Source: Drosophila miranda (taxonomy: Eukaryota; Arthropoda; Insecta; Diptera; Drosophilidae). From it: 64,000 nucleotides of DNA. Below are positions 1 to 18,762 of this stretch, piece by piece. The translations under genes were made by a program, and so were the position numbers. The stretch is from contig NC_046674.1 of the NCBI RefSeq assembly GCF_003369915.1, positions 7,254,001 through 7,318,000 of the forward strand, written 5' to 3'. Positions within the stretch are counted from its first letter, which is position 1. Each line of letters begins with the position of its first letter. The notes beneath the pieces were generated by a model, which was not told the DNA's origin, did not search any database, and saw nothing but the letters and a program-made list of their open reading frames with translations.

Positions 1-868
1 GGCTCGCCGTAGATTGATCGGCTTTGTAGATCTGAGTGATCTGCCAGGAAACAGAGGCCATATATTTGTTGATGGTTCTGATCTTCCCTCAAATATGCAG
101 ACGTTTTGGGCCACACTTTGACCCAGTTTTCGCGTGTCCCAAGTGAAACCAGACCCTTGGGTGAAAAGACCTTATTATGTACAAGGTGTTTCTCATTAGC
201 ATTTCCAATTGAAGCCCCATCGAATGGACATTAAAACTTTCCAATTCGTGGGCGAGTACGTCCAATGCCACCACCCAAATCGAATCGAATCGAATCGCAT
301 CGAAACCAATTCCGAGGACGAACGCTGAAGGAGAACCAGGAAGGACACAGCGATTTCCACCTGCCATATTGAACCCTTTTTCGAGTTCAAAGTGATTTTG
401 GGTGTAAAAGATTGAAATTAAAGCACTGCCATTGGATGGATGGATAGATGGAGCCCACCCTGCATGACAATTAACGCAGAAACCGCAGCCAGCACAGAAG
501 CATAATCAAGTCGCATTCACTTTCAATCCAGTCAACAAAGCCCGGTCCGAATGCCCGGTCAGAGCAAGGTAAAAATCGAAAAACAGACCCGCAAATAAAA
601 ATGAAAACTTGAAGCGGCAAATGGCAAGTGGCAGGCAGTCAACAGAAGACATAAGACGACTGGAAATTGGTCTACGTGCCGAGAATTTGGATCATAGGCA
701 GACGCGGCCAAAAGCCAAGGAGGAAGAGACGCAAGGAGATTTCGGTTGGGGACAATGGGGGCCCCCACCCCCCTCCATACGCAATTGGTACGTACGCACG
801 GCTCCCAACAGCTGAGCGACGAATGCAAATTTCGCACGCGAATGGATCGCGAATGGATCTCCGCAGCG
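1..868. other. Intronic/upstream non-coding DNA before the cuticle gene
   Basis: I see no exon here. The stretch lies upstream of the nested cuticle gene and, because the NBEAL exon at 2007 is internal, probably inside an NBEAL intron. It holds a short pentamer run (AATCG repeats, about 278-297). The open frames on both strands lack conserved protein character. Confidence 0.6.
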
Positions 869-907
869 TATAAAAGTCGGCGTTTTTTTGGTCAGGGCAT
901 GTCAGTT
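869..907 (+). promoter_or_regulatory. TATA box and initiator of the cuticle protein gene
   Basis: TATAAAAG lies at 869-876. An initiator-like TCAGTT lies at 902-907, with the likely start A at 904. The first ATG follows at 963, giving a short 5' UTR as is usual for cuticle genes. A second possible initiator (TCAGGG, 892-897) is closer than expected to the TATA box. Confidence 0.75.
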
Positions 908-962
908 CATTTTTGATAACCGACGGTGACAATCGCACAAAAACCCCCACCCAAGCCGCACA

Positions 963-1761
963 ATGAATCCTCTGACGGTAAGCACCAAGCCCCGGACTCG
1001 TGGGAGCCTCACGCTGATTCTTCGTCATCTTTTAGGTCGTAGCAGTCCTCTCCTCGATGGCCCTCTCGGCTCAGGCTGGTCTGGTGGCTCCTCTGGGCGG
1101 CCCCCTGGCGGCAGCTCCTTTCGGCGCACCACTGGCCTACTCCTCGCCTCTGGGCGCCTCGCCATACTTTGCCCCGGCCGCCTACTCGGCTCCTCTGGGC
1201 TACTCCGCCCCTCTGGTGGCCAGGAACTATGCCGCTGCTCCCCTAGCTGGTCCCTTCGCTGCACCATTCGGTGCACCATTCGGTGCACCATTCGCTGCTC
1301 CAGTTGCTGCGGCTCCTCTGGCCGCCCCAGTGGCTGCTCCAGTGCTAGCCAAGAACGTGGTCGCTGCTCCTCTTGCCGCTCCAGTTGCCGCTCCTCTGGC
1401 TGCTCCCGTGGCCGCTCCCATTGCCACCGAGATTGTGGACGCCCATCCACAGTACAGGTTCGCCTACGATGTCCAGGATAATCTGACTGGTGACTCAAAG
1501 ACCCAGGAGGAGACCCGTGATGGCGATGTCGTGCGTGGCTCCTACTCCCTGATCGAGCCCGACGGTTCCCGTCGCATCGTCACCTACTACGCCGACGACA
1601 TCAACGGATTCAACGCCGTGGTGCAGAAGGATGTGCCCGTTGCCGTGGCCCCCGTGGCACCAGTTCTGGCCAAGACCATTGCCGCTCCCGTTGCCCCCGT
1701 GGTGGCTGCTGCCCCAGCTCCGGTGTTCGCCAAGACCCTGGCCGCACCCATCGTTGTCTGA
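963..1761 (+). CDS. Cpr64Ad: RR-2 cuticular protein, Cpr64Ad-like
   Basis: Structural chitin-binding cuticle protein, secreted by epidermis. It has two exons, 963-977 and 1036-1761, with an intron right after the fifth codon, a layout typical of CPR genes. The product is 246 aa. Residues 1-19 form a signal peptide ([19 protein letters not shown]). A long Ala/Pro/Val low-complexity region follows (AAP and APV repeats; near-identical Phe-Gly-Ala-Pro units at about 1255-1300). An RR-2 Rebers-Riddiford chitin-binding domain covers about residues 143-204, with the hallmark [15 protein letters not shown] and NGFNAVV. A second Ala/Pro tail ends in APIVV. The assignment to Cpr64Ad rather than another Cpr64A member rests on length and the AAP-rich flanks, plus the neighbours. 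A downstream ATG at 1057 is in frame, but starting there would lose the signal peptide. Confidence 0.9.
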
Positions 1762-1851
1762 GGACCGCCTGCAATTCGACAAAGGACTTTCATCTGTACA
1801 TATTCGATTATTCATTGTCGTGCTCTAAAATGACTTTCATCGCAACCCAAC

Positions 1852-1857
1852 AATAAA
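1852..1857 (+). terminator. Poly(A) signal of the cuticle gene
   Basis: AATAAA lies 91 bases after the stop codon of the cuticle gene, on the same strand, and before the NBEAL exon at 2007. Confidence 0.75.
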
Positions 1858-2006
1858 AGAAACTCCAAAAAACTTTTGTGATTCCAAAAAACTGCTGTCT
1901 TTTGTCCTAGTCTTTGATAGGATCCACCGTCTCATCTCGCACTCCTCTGATAAACTGATGAAATTTCTCTGACTGAGGTCCTAAAATTCATTAATTTTTC
2001 TTTTAG

Positions 2007-8823
<6,817 letters not shown>

Positions 8824-10561
8824 CGTACAAAGGAGGAGGAGCACAATCTTATGAACCAACCCCCAAGCACTTCGTTTGGGGCTCTACGAAATTCCAGAAC
8901 TTTGCTCTTAACCTAGATTAATTTGTCGCCGTCTTCTTTTTGTGACTCTGCTGTTTTCCGGTTCCACTTTGTTTCCAACTAACCCTAGGCTTAATAAGTG
9001 TATCGTATATTGTGATTTGAGTGATTGTCTGAATTTCCTTGCTGTTTTCTACGTGATGTGCCAAAAACACACTGATAACTGACAAATGTGTCCTCAGAAA
9101 TTCCCCATCAGTTGACTAGAGTTAAGCACAAGTAATTGATCGATTGCATTCCCGGAATTCCCACTGACACACGCGTTTTTTTTTAGCAATATTCTTCGCC
9201 ACCTGTATTTCTGTATGTTATATGTTAGCAGACAGGTGTCTGTCCGTCGCGTCGCGTCAAGTCGATTCGAAGACGTGCCTTGTGCTGTCTGGCTGCGTCC
9301 TGGGAGCCACTAGGGCTCCGTGATCGATGGCACACTCTTCAATTAGCGTTGACGAAAATCTTAATAAATCATCAATCATTCGGCTAGCCCCTCGCATGAA
9401 TGTCGTGGGTCCGGGCCAGGCACGGCGAGATCTGAATGTGGAGGAAGACGGAGATGGAGATGGAGAGGGATCTGAGGGAGCTGGCGAGCGAAACTGGTTG
9501 TCGGCAAAGGCGGCGCACTTGGCAAACTACTCAATGACTCACGAGCGACTTTCAAATTGGCCCAAAAAAAAAAAGTTTGCCCGGCAACAGGCCAGGCGCT
9601 TAATGCCACCGCCATCGCCACGACATCCAGCTGCTCGACTGATCAAGAGAAACACTTTCGTTGCCGCTGTCGTTCCCATTCTCATTTCCCCCTGATCGAT
9701 TGCCTGCAGACCGTACCAAAAATAGAGCCCAAGAGAAGATCTTTGTCGGCGGTGGGAATGATCACGATCACATGCCCAGCCAATCATTAACCGAAACATT
9801 TCAAATTGAAAGTATTATCATTGTACAATTAGAGTCCGTCCACAAGATCACACCATACACACCACACACACGCCGCAAACACGATCCATCCATCCATCGC
9901 AATTTGGAGACAATACTGCAAAAAAGTTTGCCAAAAACAGAACAGAACAATAAAAAACCGATGATGGATCTGATTCCTCAGCAATATATCTTCTGCCTTT
10001 GATCTTTCAGGCTGCTGATGGCATATTGCCAGCGATGGTGAAATTACGAGTAGAGTACCATTTTGGGGTGGGTTAAAAAGAACACAACCCTTGTGCAGAC
10101 CGACGCTTGAATGTGAAATTCCAAAGAAATGTGACAATATCAGAGCAGATTGATTTTGATTTGATTTATATTTATATTTATATTTGATCGTATACTTATT
10201 CGTAGTATAGTGATGCCCATCGCTTAAGCGCACAATCGGGACTTGAGATTAGGCCCCTCGTATACGTATGACCCCATATTGAAACACATCCTAAACTGAA
10301 ATGATCGCCGGGTGGCCGCAAGCTGAAGGTCATCCGAAAGAACAATCTATCAATATTTTACTCCAGCAATTTAGTCAGTCGTATCATCTGTGTACGTAAG
10401 ATCTGTTCGGTTCGGTTCGGTTCAGTTCAGTTCGGATTGAGATAGAGATCGAGATCGTTATTTGTTGTAATAGTACTACCATTAAATGTTTACGTATGTA
10501 ACTGTACCAGTTTATGTAGATAATGTGACTGTAATCTGTACTCTGTAGATCTGTCAATAAA
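8824..10561 (+). other. NBEAL 3' UTR and downstream sequence
   Basis: No coding exon follows the NBEAL stop. An AATAAA lies at 10556-10561 just before the convergent ImpL2 3' end, so a long 3' UTR of up to 1.7 kb is possible. An earlier AATAAA near 9362 could give a shorter form. TTTATA repeats occur around 10163-10185 and GGTTC repeats near 10406-10425. Confidence 0.5.
10556..10561 (+). terminator. Candidate distal NBEAL poly(A) signal
   Basis: AATAAA on the + strand, followed within about 100 bases by the minus-strand poly(A) signal assigned to ImpL2. The two genes are convergent here. Confidence 0.45.
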
Positions 10562-10662
10562 GTGATTTGTGAACGCAGAAGAGAGGCGAGGCCGAGTTTT
10601 GTTTGACCAATCCCCCCCAGTATTACACACACACTCTGATCGCTTCGCTTTTCTTTTTCTAT

Positions 10663-10668
10663 TTATTA
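10663..10668 (-). terminator. Candidate ImpL2 poly(A) signal
   Basis: TTTATT on the + strand reads AATAAA on the - strand, about 830 bases downstream of the ImpL2 stop. It is followed on the minus strand by the end of the convergent NBEAL gene. Confidence 0.4.
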
Positions 10669-11501
10669 AAAAAAAAAAAACAGACTAAACAAATTAAGAG
10701 AAAACCATATTTCAGTTCACTTAGCTTACAAAATAATAATAAAACATGTATTTATCGTATTTTTAGTTGGGTTCTGGATGTGGTGGTAGCCTATGAAACT
10801 GCTGATTCGTTCCGTGAAATACTATTCCGTGCGGTGATTCTGTATGGATTGCGATGAATTGCTGGATGAATTTTGTCGATCAATAAATTAGTTGTAAAAA
10901 ATGATTGCGGTGCACATAAATACGAATTGGGTGACTGATTGTTGGGGTTGGGTGGTGCTGGGGGTGCACCTGCTGGGTGCTGGGGGCACCCTCATTAAGT
11001 AAACGGCCAATTACTCTTACGTTGGAGCTTAAGGTTAACTAGAGCTCGCCTGAATCGTTAGGAACCATCATTGCTGCGCTTACAGAACAAGACGTGTGAT
11101 TTGATTACAAGCCTGATGACTAAAACTAAAATTGAAGGAAACCATATACGCGTACATATGGTGGATAAGATTCGATGTAATAGCTATTCGATGCGTTTAA
11201 GTCGATAGGAAATTTTAGAGTCTAAGCCGGCATTAGATATGGATTACAGATTACCTGGGTTACAATCTAAACTGGCTCTTAACCTACATTGTACAACGTA
11301 TGACCTTACTTTCTTTCATTTCGAAATAATTATTTTTCTTTTCTTTTGTTTTTTTGGGTGTTTTTTTGTGATTTTTCTTAGCACATTCCGGTTTTGTTTT
11401 CTCGCATCTTCGAAGGCATTTGATCTATCTAACTAACTAGATGAATTCTCTGTCGCTGTCAATCCAATAGCCCTTTGATTTGTGTAGTTTTGGTGGGATC
11501 T

Positions 11502-12501
11502 TTAGTCTTGCTCCTTCTGCAAATAGAACAAGCAAACGGATAGGGTTTGTTAGTGAAATGCTTTCACTCTAGCATAATTCCTACATCCTACAGGATGTTC
11601 GAGTAGACAGATAGAGAATAGTAGTGAAGAGGATACTTACAAGTACAGGATAAACAAAGGTGTCGGCTGAGTCGCGGCCAGCAGAGTTGCGGGCAATGCA
11701 CTTGTAGTTGCCCATATCCTCCCACTTGATCTCCGAGATGAGCAGATCGCCCGTGGGCAGCACCTTGTAGCGATGGCTCTGGACAACCTCCTTGTTCTCG
11801 TTGTTCAACCAAGTGACTTCGGCACGGGGCCGTGCGTGCACCTTGCAGGGCAGCATCACACTGGAGCCAATCAGATCCAGATGGGTCTTCTCGGTGTAGA
11901 TGATGCGCGGCTTCTGGGGGCCCGGATACTGCTTCTCGCGCACCATGCGCATATCAACCAGATCGGAGCGCACTGGGTGGACCACGGTGCTGGCGTAGAT
12001 GGTCTTGGAGCCAGTGCGTCCCACGCAGGTGTAGGTGCGGGGTTCGCTCAGCATGTGATCGATGATGTGTACCGATCGCACGCGGACAATGGCACTGGCC
12101 GCATCCTCGGACACCACATTCGACTCGAGGTTCTCAATCTGAAGATAAAGGGGCGCGATCAGCATGCTGCTGCTCAAGAGGAGCTCCCTCTAGTGTACTG
12201 GACTTACCTCAGAGAGCGGCATGTGGCCGACCACCCACTGGATGCTGGGCACTTGGGAGCCCATCATCTCACAGACAATCTCCAGGGTGGCGCCGGCTGC
12301 CTGCTGCAGCTTGGCGGGCGGCGATTTGGTGAACTTGAGCCAGTCGGCCTCGAAGGGGCGTCCTCGGGGCTTCTCCTCCGGCTCCGCCTCGATGGAGTTG
12401 TCGACATCGTTGCTATCGTCTACAATGTCCACGGCACGGCTGTGGACGCTCGAGAGGCTGCCGAACAGCAGCAGCGCTAAGGCGCACAAACTTAAATTCA
12501 T
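11502..12501 (-). CDS. ImpL2: ImpL2, secreted two-Ig insulin-binding protein
   Basis: Secreted immunoglobulin-family protein. In Drosophila ImpL2 binds insulin-like peptides and antagonises insulin signalling, and it is ecdysone-inducible (family knowledge). The coding exons are 12208-12501, 11641-12138 and a tiny last exon 11502-11516 that adds only Lys-Glu-Gln-Asp. Total 268 aa. A signal peptide (MNLSLCALALLLFGSLSSVHS) is followed by an acidic linker. The first Ig domain has cysteines in IVCEMM and TYTCVGR; the second has cysteines in LPCKVHARP and NYKCIARN. All junctions are phase 0 with GT-AG sites. The ATG is preceded by an acceptor only three bases upstream, so the 5' UTR lies in separate upstream exons. 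See the candidate promoters near 14.4 and 22.3 kb. Confidence 0.95.
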
Positions 12502-12504
12502 TTT

Positions 12505-14372
12505 CTGTAAGAGAACGAACCAATCGGAAATGAGTGCAAAGTTCAAAGCCAGTATCAAATTCCACTGCAAAGACATCTCAATCTCATCACATCACATCGC
12601 AATCATCATCATCCGACCGACTCCGACTATAATATAGGTTAATAAACTCAACAACGACTTGATAGTCACTTGGCGATCGGCCAGTCATGCTCCTCCTCCC
12701 GGTTATCGCTAGCAATTATACATACTCGTCAACCAGGGGAGGTCTTAGCGTCCCCGATAAGAGCGCAAGGCCTTTTCGAGTGGCAGCGTCTATCTAGGGG
12801 CAGAGCTCTCTAGAACATTGCAAAATGTCCAGAGATCTACCCAGAAATCCTTTCAGAACTCACCCCCAAACTGAAATCCGAAATCCACAATCCGAATTTC
12901 ACAATGCCACGCGGCTCTGCTGACACCCGAAAATTGAATGAGAATCTAGTTCTTCACAGTGTCTCGGCGGTTCGCGTGGGCCGAGTGAGGATGATAAGTT
13001 GAAATCGAAATTTGGAATGACACTTCTGTGACGTCTGTGGATCTGAGAAACAACTGACAACACTACACTGTTGTCACAGCATACACTACACGACCCACCC
13101 ACGCCTGGGATCAAGGGCCAGTGGCGTCTAGACGGGTCTGGACTACTGCGTGACCGATGAATTATTCAATCAGGTATTCGAGGGTATTATGTGTGTATGT
13201 ATAATACCCCGATCAAGTCTCGCGAATCGTTGGCGAATGTTGCATCAGACATTTTTTTTCGACTCAATTTGCCCTTCGATGGGGAACTTTTTCCAACACT
13301 CGGGACCGGGGGCGACTCGATTTGATTCTCTTTAAATTCGAATTGGAAATAGAAACCACGCAATCCGTGGGGAAATTTCATAGATAGGGATCGTGGATTG
13401 CGGATTTGTGGGTCTGAACACCGTCTATTGTTGGCTTGACGATTACTCATCCAAAGCACCCGATTGACGTGGCAGCACCACTTTATCGAGACTAGATACA
13501 TATAGTATAGTATATTCTCTATCGTACAGTAGGAGAAGTATGGCTCACCTTTTGATTTGATTTCTTTTTTCTCTTCCGGTAAAAAATGTTTGCAAATTTC
13601 TCCCTAACGTTTAATATATAAGAACAGGCGGTCGCGATTGCGTTGGGTCTCTTTCGGCAGTCAGAAGAGATCCGCTCGTCGTTATGTTATGAACGAATTT
13701 ATCAGCTCTATATTGTTGTGGTTCCTCGTTTGGGTTTTCTGGTTGAAGTTCAGCAGCAGTTGGCTTTGCACTGACATAGGTCCGGCGATGGATGCCGTCT
13801 TGGCGGTCGCGCAGCTCAGTGTGGGCGGAATCTTGACTGGAGCTTATCGCACACGCTGCAGATTCGGATGCAGATCGGCTTGTGGTCTGGCTGGAGACGA
13901 AGGACACACACAGACACGTTTGGGGAGGGGCTGGAGAGGAAGCAGCGGCTTGGTGGCTGGCTTTCAGTGATATTCGGCGTAGCGAATGTCGAGCTGACGG
14001 CTTTGGCACATTCGATCGGAATCAGCGGAATCAGCGGAATCGATCAGTGGATCTATATATCTATTGATATAGATGTAGGTATGGACTTCTTCAATTGCAG
14101 TGGCAGTGACAGTGCTGTTGAGGTGGTTTGGTTGGCGCGGCACTCGTTTGAATACGCACGGTTCATCGACATTACAATTCACAAGTCAAGGTGTGTCAAG
14201 TCAATGGAGGCTTCGGTCTGTCCGACGGTGGCAATTCACGAAAAGAGCGAGGATCGGATCGGTTTCGGATCGTATCGGTTTGTGATTGGATTGGTTTGAA
14301 TATTGGCTTGGAAGCGAGGCGCTGGCACTGACACTAAGTTTGTTGTTCAACAGCGAAAAACTGTAAATGAAC
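12505..14372. other. ImpL2 5' intron and proximal upstream region
   Basis: No conserved coding sequence is visible. A minus-strand donor-like site (AAAAG followed by GTGAGC) at about 13548 would suit a 5' UTR exon starting at the 14.4 kb promoter. This part of the model is inference. Confidence 0.4.
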
Positions 14373-14405
14373 TGGCCGTCACAGACTCGGGCTCTTTTAT
14401 TTATA
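14373..14405 (-). promoter_or_regulatory. TATA/Inr promoter, probably for an ImpL2 transcript
   Basis: On the minus strand TATAAATA lies at 14405-14398, and an initiator-like CCAGTTCA puts the start A at about 14373, 32 bases downstream. Upstream on that strand is a long GA/CT run (14511-14557), a potential GAGA-factor array. The orientation matches ImpL2 and no other minus gene lies in between. Confidence 0.5.
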
Positions 14406-14510
14406 CTCGTGTGCCCAGCCGGAGCGGAGAGCATCCGACGGAAACACACACAAACGCACAGATACACACAGAAGCAGAGGCACCGCCGTCGTCGCCGCTG
14501 CTGCTCTCTG

Positions 14511-14557
14511 ACTCTCTCTCTCTCTCTCCCTCTCTCTCTCTCCCTCTCTCTCTCTCT
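14511..14557. repeat. (CT)n / GAGA array
   Basis: Nearly uninterrupted CT dinucleotides with a few extra C residues. On the minus strand it reads as GAGAG repeats about 105-150 bases upstream of a TATA box. Confidence 0.85.
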
Positions 14558-15175
14558 GTGACTGTCTCGTGTGACAAGCCGCCTCGTCGACCAGAATCTG
14601 AATTCATATGTAATTCTTTGTGTGGCCGCCGCCGGAGCGGTGTTGCGGGAGCGGGAGCGGGACAGTCCGGAACAAAACGGACACACTGCGGCTTCGCTGC
14701 TAGTTATCCTCCTTCTTGGGACTTGGGACCAATAAATATGATCTTACATATATGTATGTGCGATGGGATTTGATTTCATAAATTCGTCTCGATTTAATTG
14801 TTGCATGGCAGGATTCCCCCAAACCCTTTCGGACCCATTCCCTTATCTTGGGACCTGGCTTTCAGCCAATTGACAGACAGTTGGCGATGGCAGTGTAGAC
14901 CACTTCTCCTCCTTCGTGTCTGGGAATGGGACTGCGGTTGGGGGCAAGATTCGACCGATCATCATGCAAGGTTCCATTAGCCGAGACCGAGTCTGTCCGC
15001 TTCCCTCTGTCCCTCTAGCCGATCGTTTCATTGCAATCAAGAGTGAGTGCCAGTTTGTCTGCGACGATCGTCGCTTGGTCGAATGGGATGGGGGCTGAAC
15101 GGGAGAGAGATCGCGCAGAAAGGCGGAGGGGCAGATACCACACAGTGTAGCAATGCCGACTGCCCGGCAGTCGTA

Positions 15176-15210
15176 TATCTGTATCTGTATCTGTATCTGT
15201 ATCTGTATCT
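15176..15210. repeat. (TATCTG)n hexamer microsatellite
   Basis: About five and a half tandem copies of TATCTG in non-coding DNA upstream of ImpL2. Confidence 0.9.
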
Positions 15211-18200
15211 TTGTGTGTGCTGTTTGTGAGGAGGCGGAGGAGAGGCCGAGGCACAGGCAGAGGCATAAAACTAGTCGTTGACTGAGATTGTAATGGAGGT
15301 GCCGCCGCTGCCGCCGGCACCGCCGGGAGGTGCAGCCAAAATGGCAGACAGACTGGCAGCCACATCGCGTGTTCGCTTTCCGCTGTGCCCGTGTGGCGTG
15401 GAGCCGGTCCGGTCCGAACCGGCGACTGTTGCCGGGCGGCAGCCCCAGCCCCCACTGCGGTTGCTGTGGTGTGGAGTGGAGTGGTGTGAAATGGAGGGAA
15501 GTGGAGCGGCGTGGAGTGGCGGGATAGGACGGCACGGGACGGGTTCTCGACTAGTTTTCTTTCTTCGCTTTATCGACGGGCCACATCGACATCGACAACG
15601 ACTGCAACTAGATTCAATTCTATGGGTAATTTATTTATTGCACGTTACACAAATCGTCCGACCACAAAATCACCTCCGCCCCGCCCCACCGGCACCCCTC
15701 TTTCCGGTCAATTGGCCGCGGTGGCGGTTCGGCACAAAGCGAAATTCAATTGAGAGAAAAATCTTGCAGGTGCTTGAAATTGTGTCTCGTGCCTCTGCCT
15801 CTGCCTCTGCCTCTACCACTGGCACTGCCTCCGTCTCCGCTCCGGGCTCTGGCTATCTGCCGGCACACCTCAAAGCGTTGCCAGCGATATATCGTAACGC
15901 TGACGTAAGGGGCACTGAATTGAAATGGCCTTTCGATGGCGATGGATGCCTCTATGGGGATGTATTGCTGATGATCGCCCCACACCCCCTGGGAAATGGG
16001 AGGGTAGCGGGAGCACGACGCAACAGAGCAAAAATATTGCACTGCTTTCTTCTGTTTCAGGATAGGGGTTGGTTGCGTTGCATTTCCTAGCTTTATTTCC
16101 AGGCTAGGCTGTATTTCCTATAAAGGCGACACGGATGCAATCTTTGAACCCGAACAGAACTGTACATTTCCATCCCCTCACCAAAATGAGATCATCTCTC
16201 GGATCGTGGATCGGTTCGTGGCATACATATTCATGGGCATCCGACGTCACAGACCACTCAGGTGGATCGGCCATTATTGTCATCGCTCGTCTTGTCAATT
16301 AGGTTGCCGCCTTGCCGCCTTCTCGCCTTGCCACAGCCTCTCCTCTTTCATTCGAAACGTAGATTTATAGGTTCCATTTCCTAGAAACCATCAAGCCCGC
16401 ATGCGTGCTGGTTTTCTCCCACAGAGAGAAGAGAGGTCGAGGCCTGGCACTCGCCGAAGATATCGTATGATCGTATTGTTCGGTGGCTTGATGGCACAAA
16501 TTATTGCATCATGACAGTGGACGTTCCCCAAGATACTTCGTGCATTTGTGCATGTGTGCATTTGGTGCATGGGTGAGCCAAATTGGCTCGCTTCCGCTAA
16601 TGGATAATGGGTAGATCTCTTCCCCAGAGGCACCACCACCACCACTCGTGGAGCAACAGCGCCGCATCGTTTGCACTTTTCTGCTAATTAACGTCGTGAC
16701 AGGCGATAGCAACACCTCCAGAGCCAACAGTGCCACAGCATCACCGGAACCACACGACACCAGCACGGTGAGGAGGAGGAGTAGAGACTTAAGCGGGACT
16801 AGAGGACGGCTCATTCAAAGTGAGACCAAGATCCAGACGCACAGACGGACAGACGGACAGTCAGAGAGACAGATGGAGAGTTCGGGGAAAAGATAGTGCA
16901 GCATGCAACGGAGACCAAGACCAGTCGTCACACTCAGCCCGAGATACAGCCACACAGATAGACTCGTACACTCGTATACTCGTACACAGATACACGTGAA
17001 CACAGGCAACTGTCGGCAGTCGGAAACATTTGTTGGACTGCAGGTTGCACTGGTGTGTGGGTTGGAACGAGCAGCCGATCAGCGGAGCAGCCACTGGAAC
17101 GCCGCTGGTGACGACGTGAGAAAATTCATGTTCATGCCACAAATTCTGTGCCGTTTTCATGGTGTTTTTTTTTTTTTGCTTTTTGCCTGCTGTCATTGAT
17201 ACGACTGCTATGACTGCGAGTGTGTCTGTGCGTATGTGCAGCCGCCTAGCAACAGTGAGGAGGCCTCGACTTGGTCTCCTACCATCCTACCATCGGCCTG
17301 GTATCGGCTGGGTATCGGTCGGTGCCGGTGCCACACACGCACATGCGCAGCAGCGGAAATAAGAGTGGGGGGAATGGATGGCAGAGAGCTCGTGTCGCCT
17401 TGAGCCGATGAAAGGTCAGTTCAGAGAATTGGAAAACCCTACAGAGCGACACATGACTGTGCCTTACAAATTGTATTGCTGTTGTAGATCAGAATTTGCC
17501 AGCCGATTCCATTGAAAAGTGGCGGAAATTCCCATTTAATAGCTTCTGTACACCGGCCAAGAATACAATAGAATTGTGCAAGTCTTCCATGTTCTCTTCC
17601 AAGTCTCCTCCAATGTCCAGTACTGCTCGAGAAAGTGCCGGAAATTCCCTTCTAAAAGTTTCTGGTCCCCCCAGGGTGCAATTCTTCGGCCTGAACTTGA
17701 ACTAAAGTATAAGGAGTATCGGGTCCCCAGCTTTTGATAGCACAATTTCTTTCCGATCCCTCCCATCTCTGGCCGTTCGACTATCAGTCGCGTCGCTGTT
17801 CTACATCGCAACGAGATCACGCATCTATCTTCTGTGCGCCAGCGTGTGCGCAGTGCGTAGTGCGTACGAGTAGATGTAATGTGCGTAGCATAACAGCAAA
17901 TGGAATGGAAAATTTTTGAAACCACATATCACGTTTCCACTCTCTTAAAAGTGGAAAATTTTACGAGTAGAGTAGTCCCAATGAAATGCAATTATCACTA
18001 ATTGTTTAGCTCTCGGGCTGACAGATGATGACGGACAGCTGGTGGCATTAACATTTAACATGTACATTAACACTAACATTGTCATTACAGCAAGGAGGCG
18101 TATCGGAATTGGAATTGGAAGTGGAATTGGAAGTATAATGGAAATCGGAATGGATATGGTGTATGGTGTATGGTGTATGGAACTTCCTCTATCAGAGTGC

Positions 18201-18334
18201 GAGTGCGATGCACAATGTGTATAGTAATTTATCAATTAACCTGCCGTTCGATCATTATTTATGTATGTATGTATGTAAAGTGCATTCGCCTCCCCTACTC
18301 ACTGCATTTCCCGCTCTCTCTCTCTCCCTCTCTA

Positions 18335-18356
18335 TGTGTGTGTGTGTGTGTGTGTG
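18335..18356. repeat. (GT)n microsatellite
   Basis: About eleven GT dinucleotides, preceded by a CT-rich run at about 18312-18333. Confidence 0.9.
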
Positions 18357-18717
18357 AATCGTAATCTGATTCTCTGGCATTCTTCAGTCGGCTTAATTTG
18401 AACGTGTGCGGCGGGGTTGCGGTCTCCGGTTACCTTCTGTTTGTTGTGCAACAAGTCGAGCAAGCGACCTGCCGAGCACCCAATCGACCACCACCGGAGC
18501 GATGGCGACGACTTTGACTCTGTCTTTTGACTCCGACTTCGATCCGACTCTCGCCCAATTTGCTTCACGATTGCATCAGCCATTTAATCCGCTCTCCCTC
18601 TGCCTCTGCCGCTGCCTCCGCCATGGGTGCGCTCTTCGCTGCACCAAAAAGTTGAGCGGGCAGAGGTGAACCCAAGCCGGAGAGCATAACCCTGAGCCTC
18701 TTCGTACCTACCTCCAT

Positions 18718-18762
18718 ACATATGTACATATGTATGTATGTATGTACATATATGTATGTACA
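18718..18762. repeat. TACATATG/ATGT repeat
   Basis: Interleaved TACATATG and ATGT units form a partly palindromic, AT-rich simple repeat. Confidence 0.8.

Noticed and set aside
1025-1498. Long minus-strand open frame opposite the cuticle gene
   Set aside because: Gln/Arg/Pro low-complexity peptide caused by the GC-rich Ala/Pro codons of the real gene on +.
14201-16090. Several open frames of 140-270 codons on both strands upstream of ImpL2
   Set aside because: They consist of repeat-derived peptides (CT, TATCTG, GGAGTG runs), lack domains, and differ in composition from every real gene in the window.
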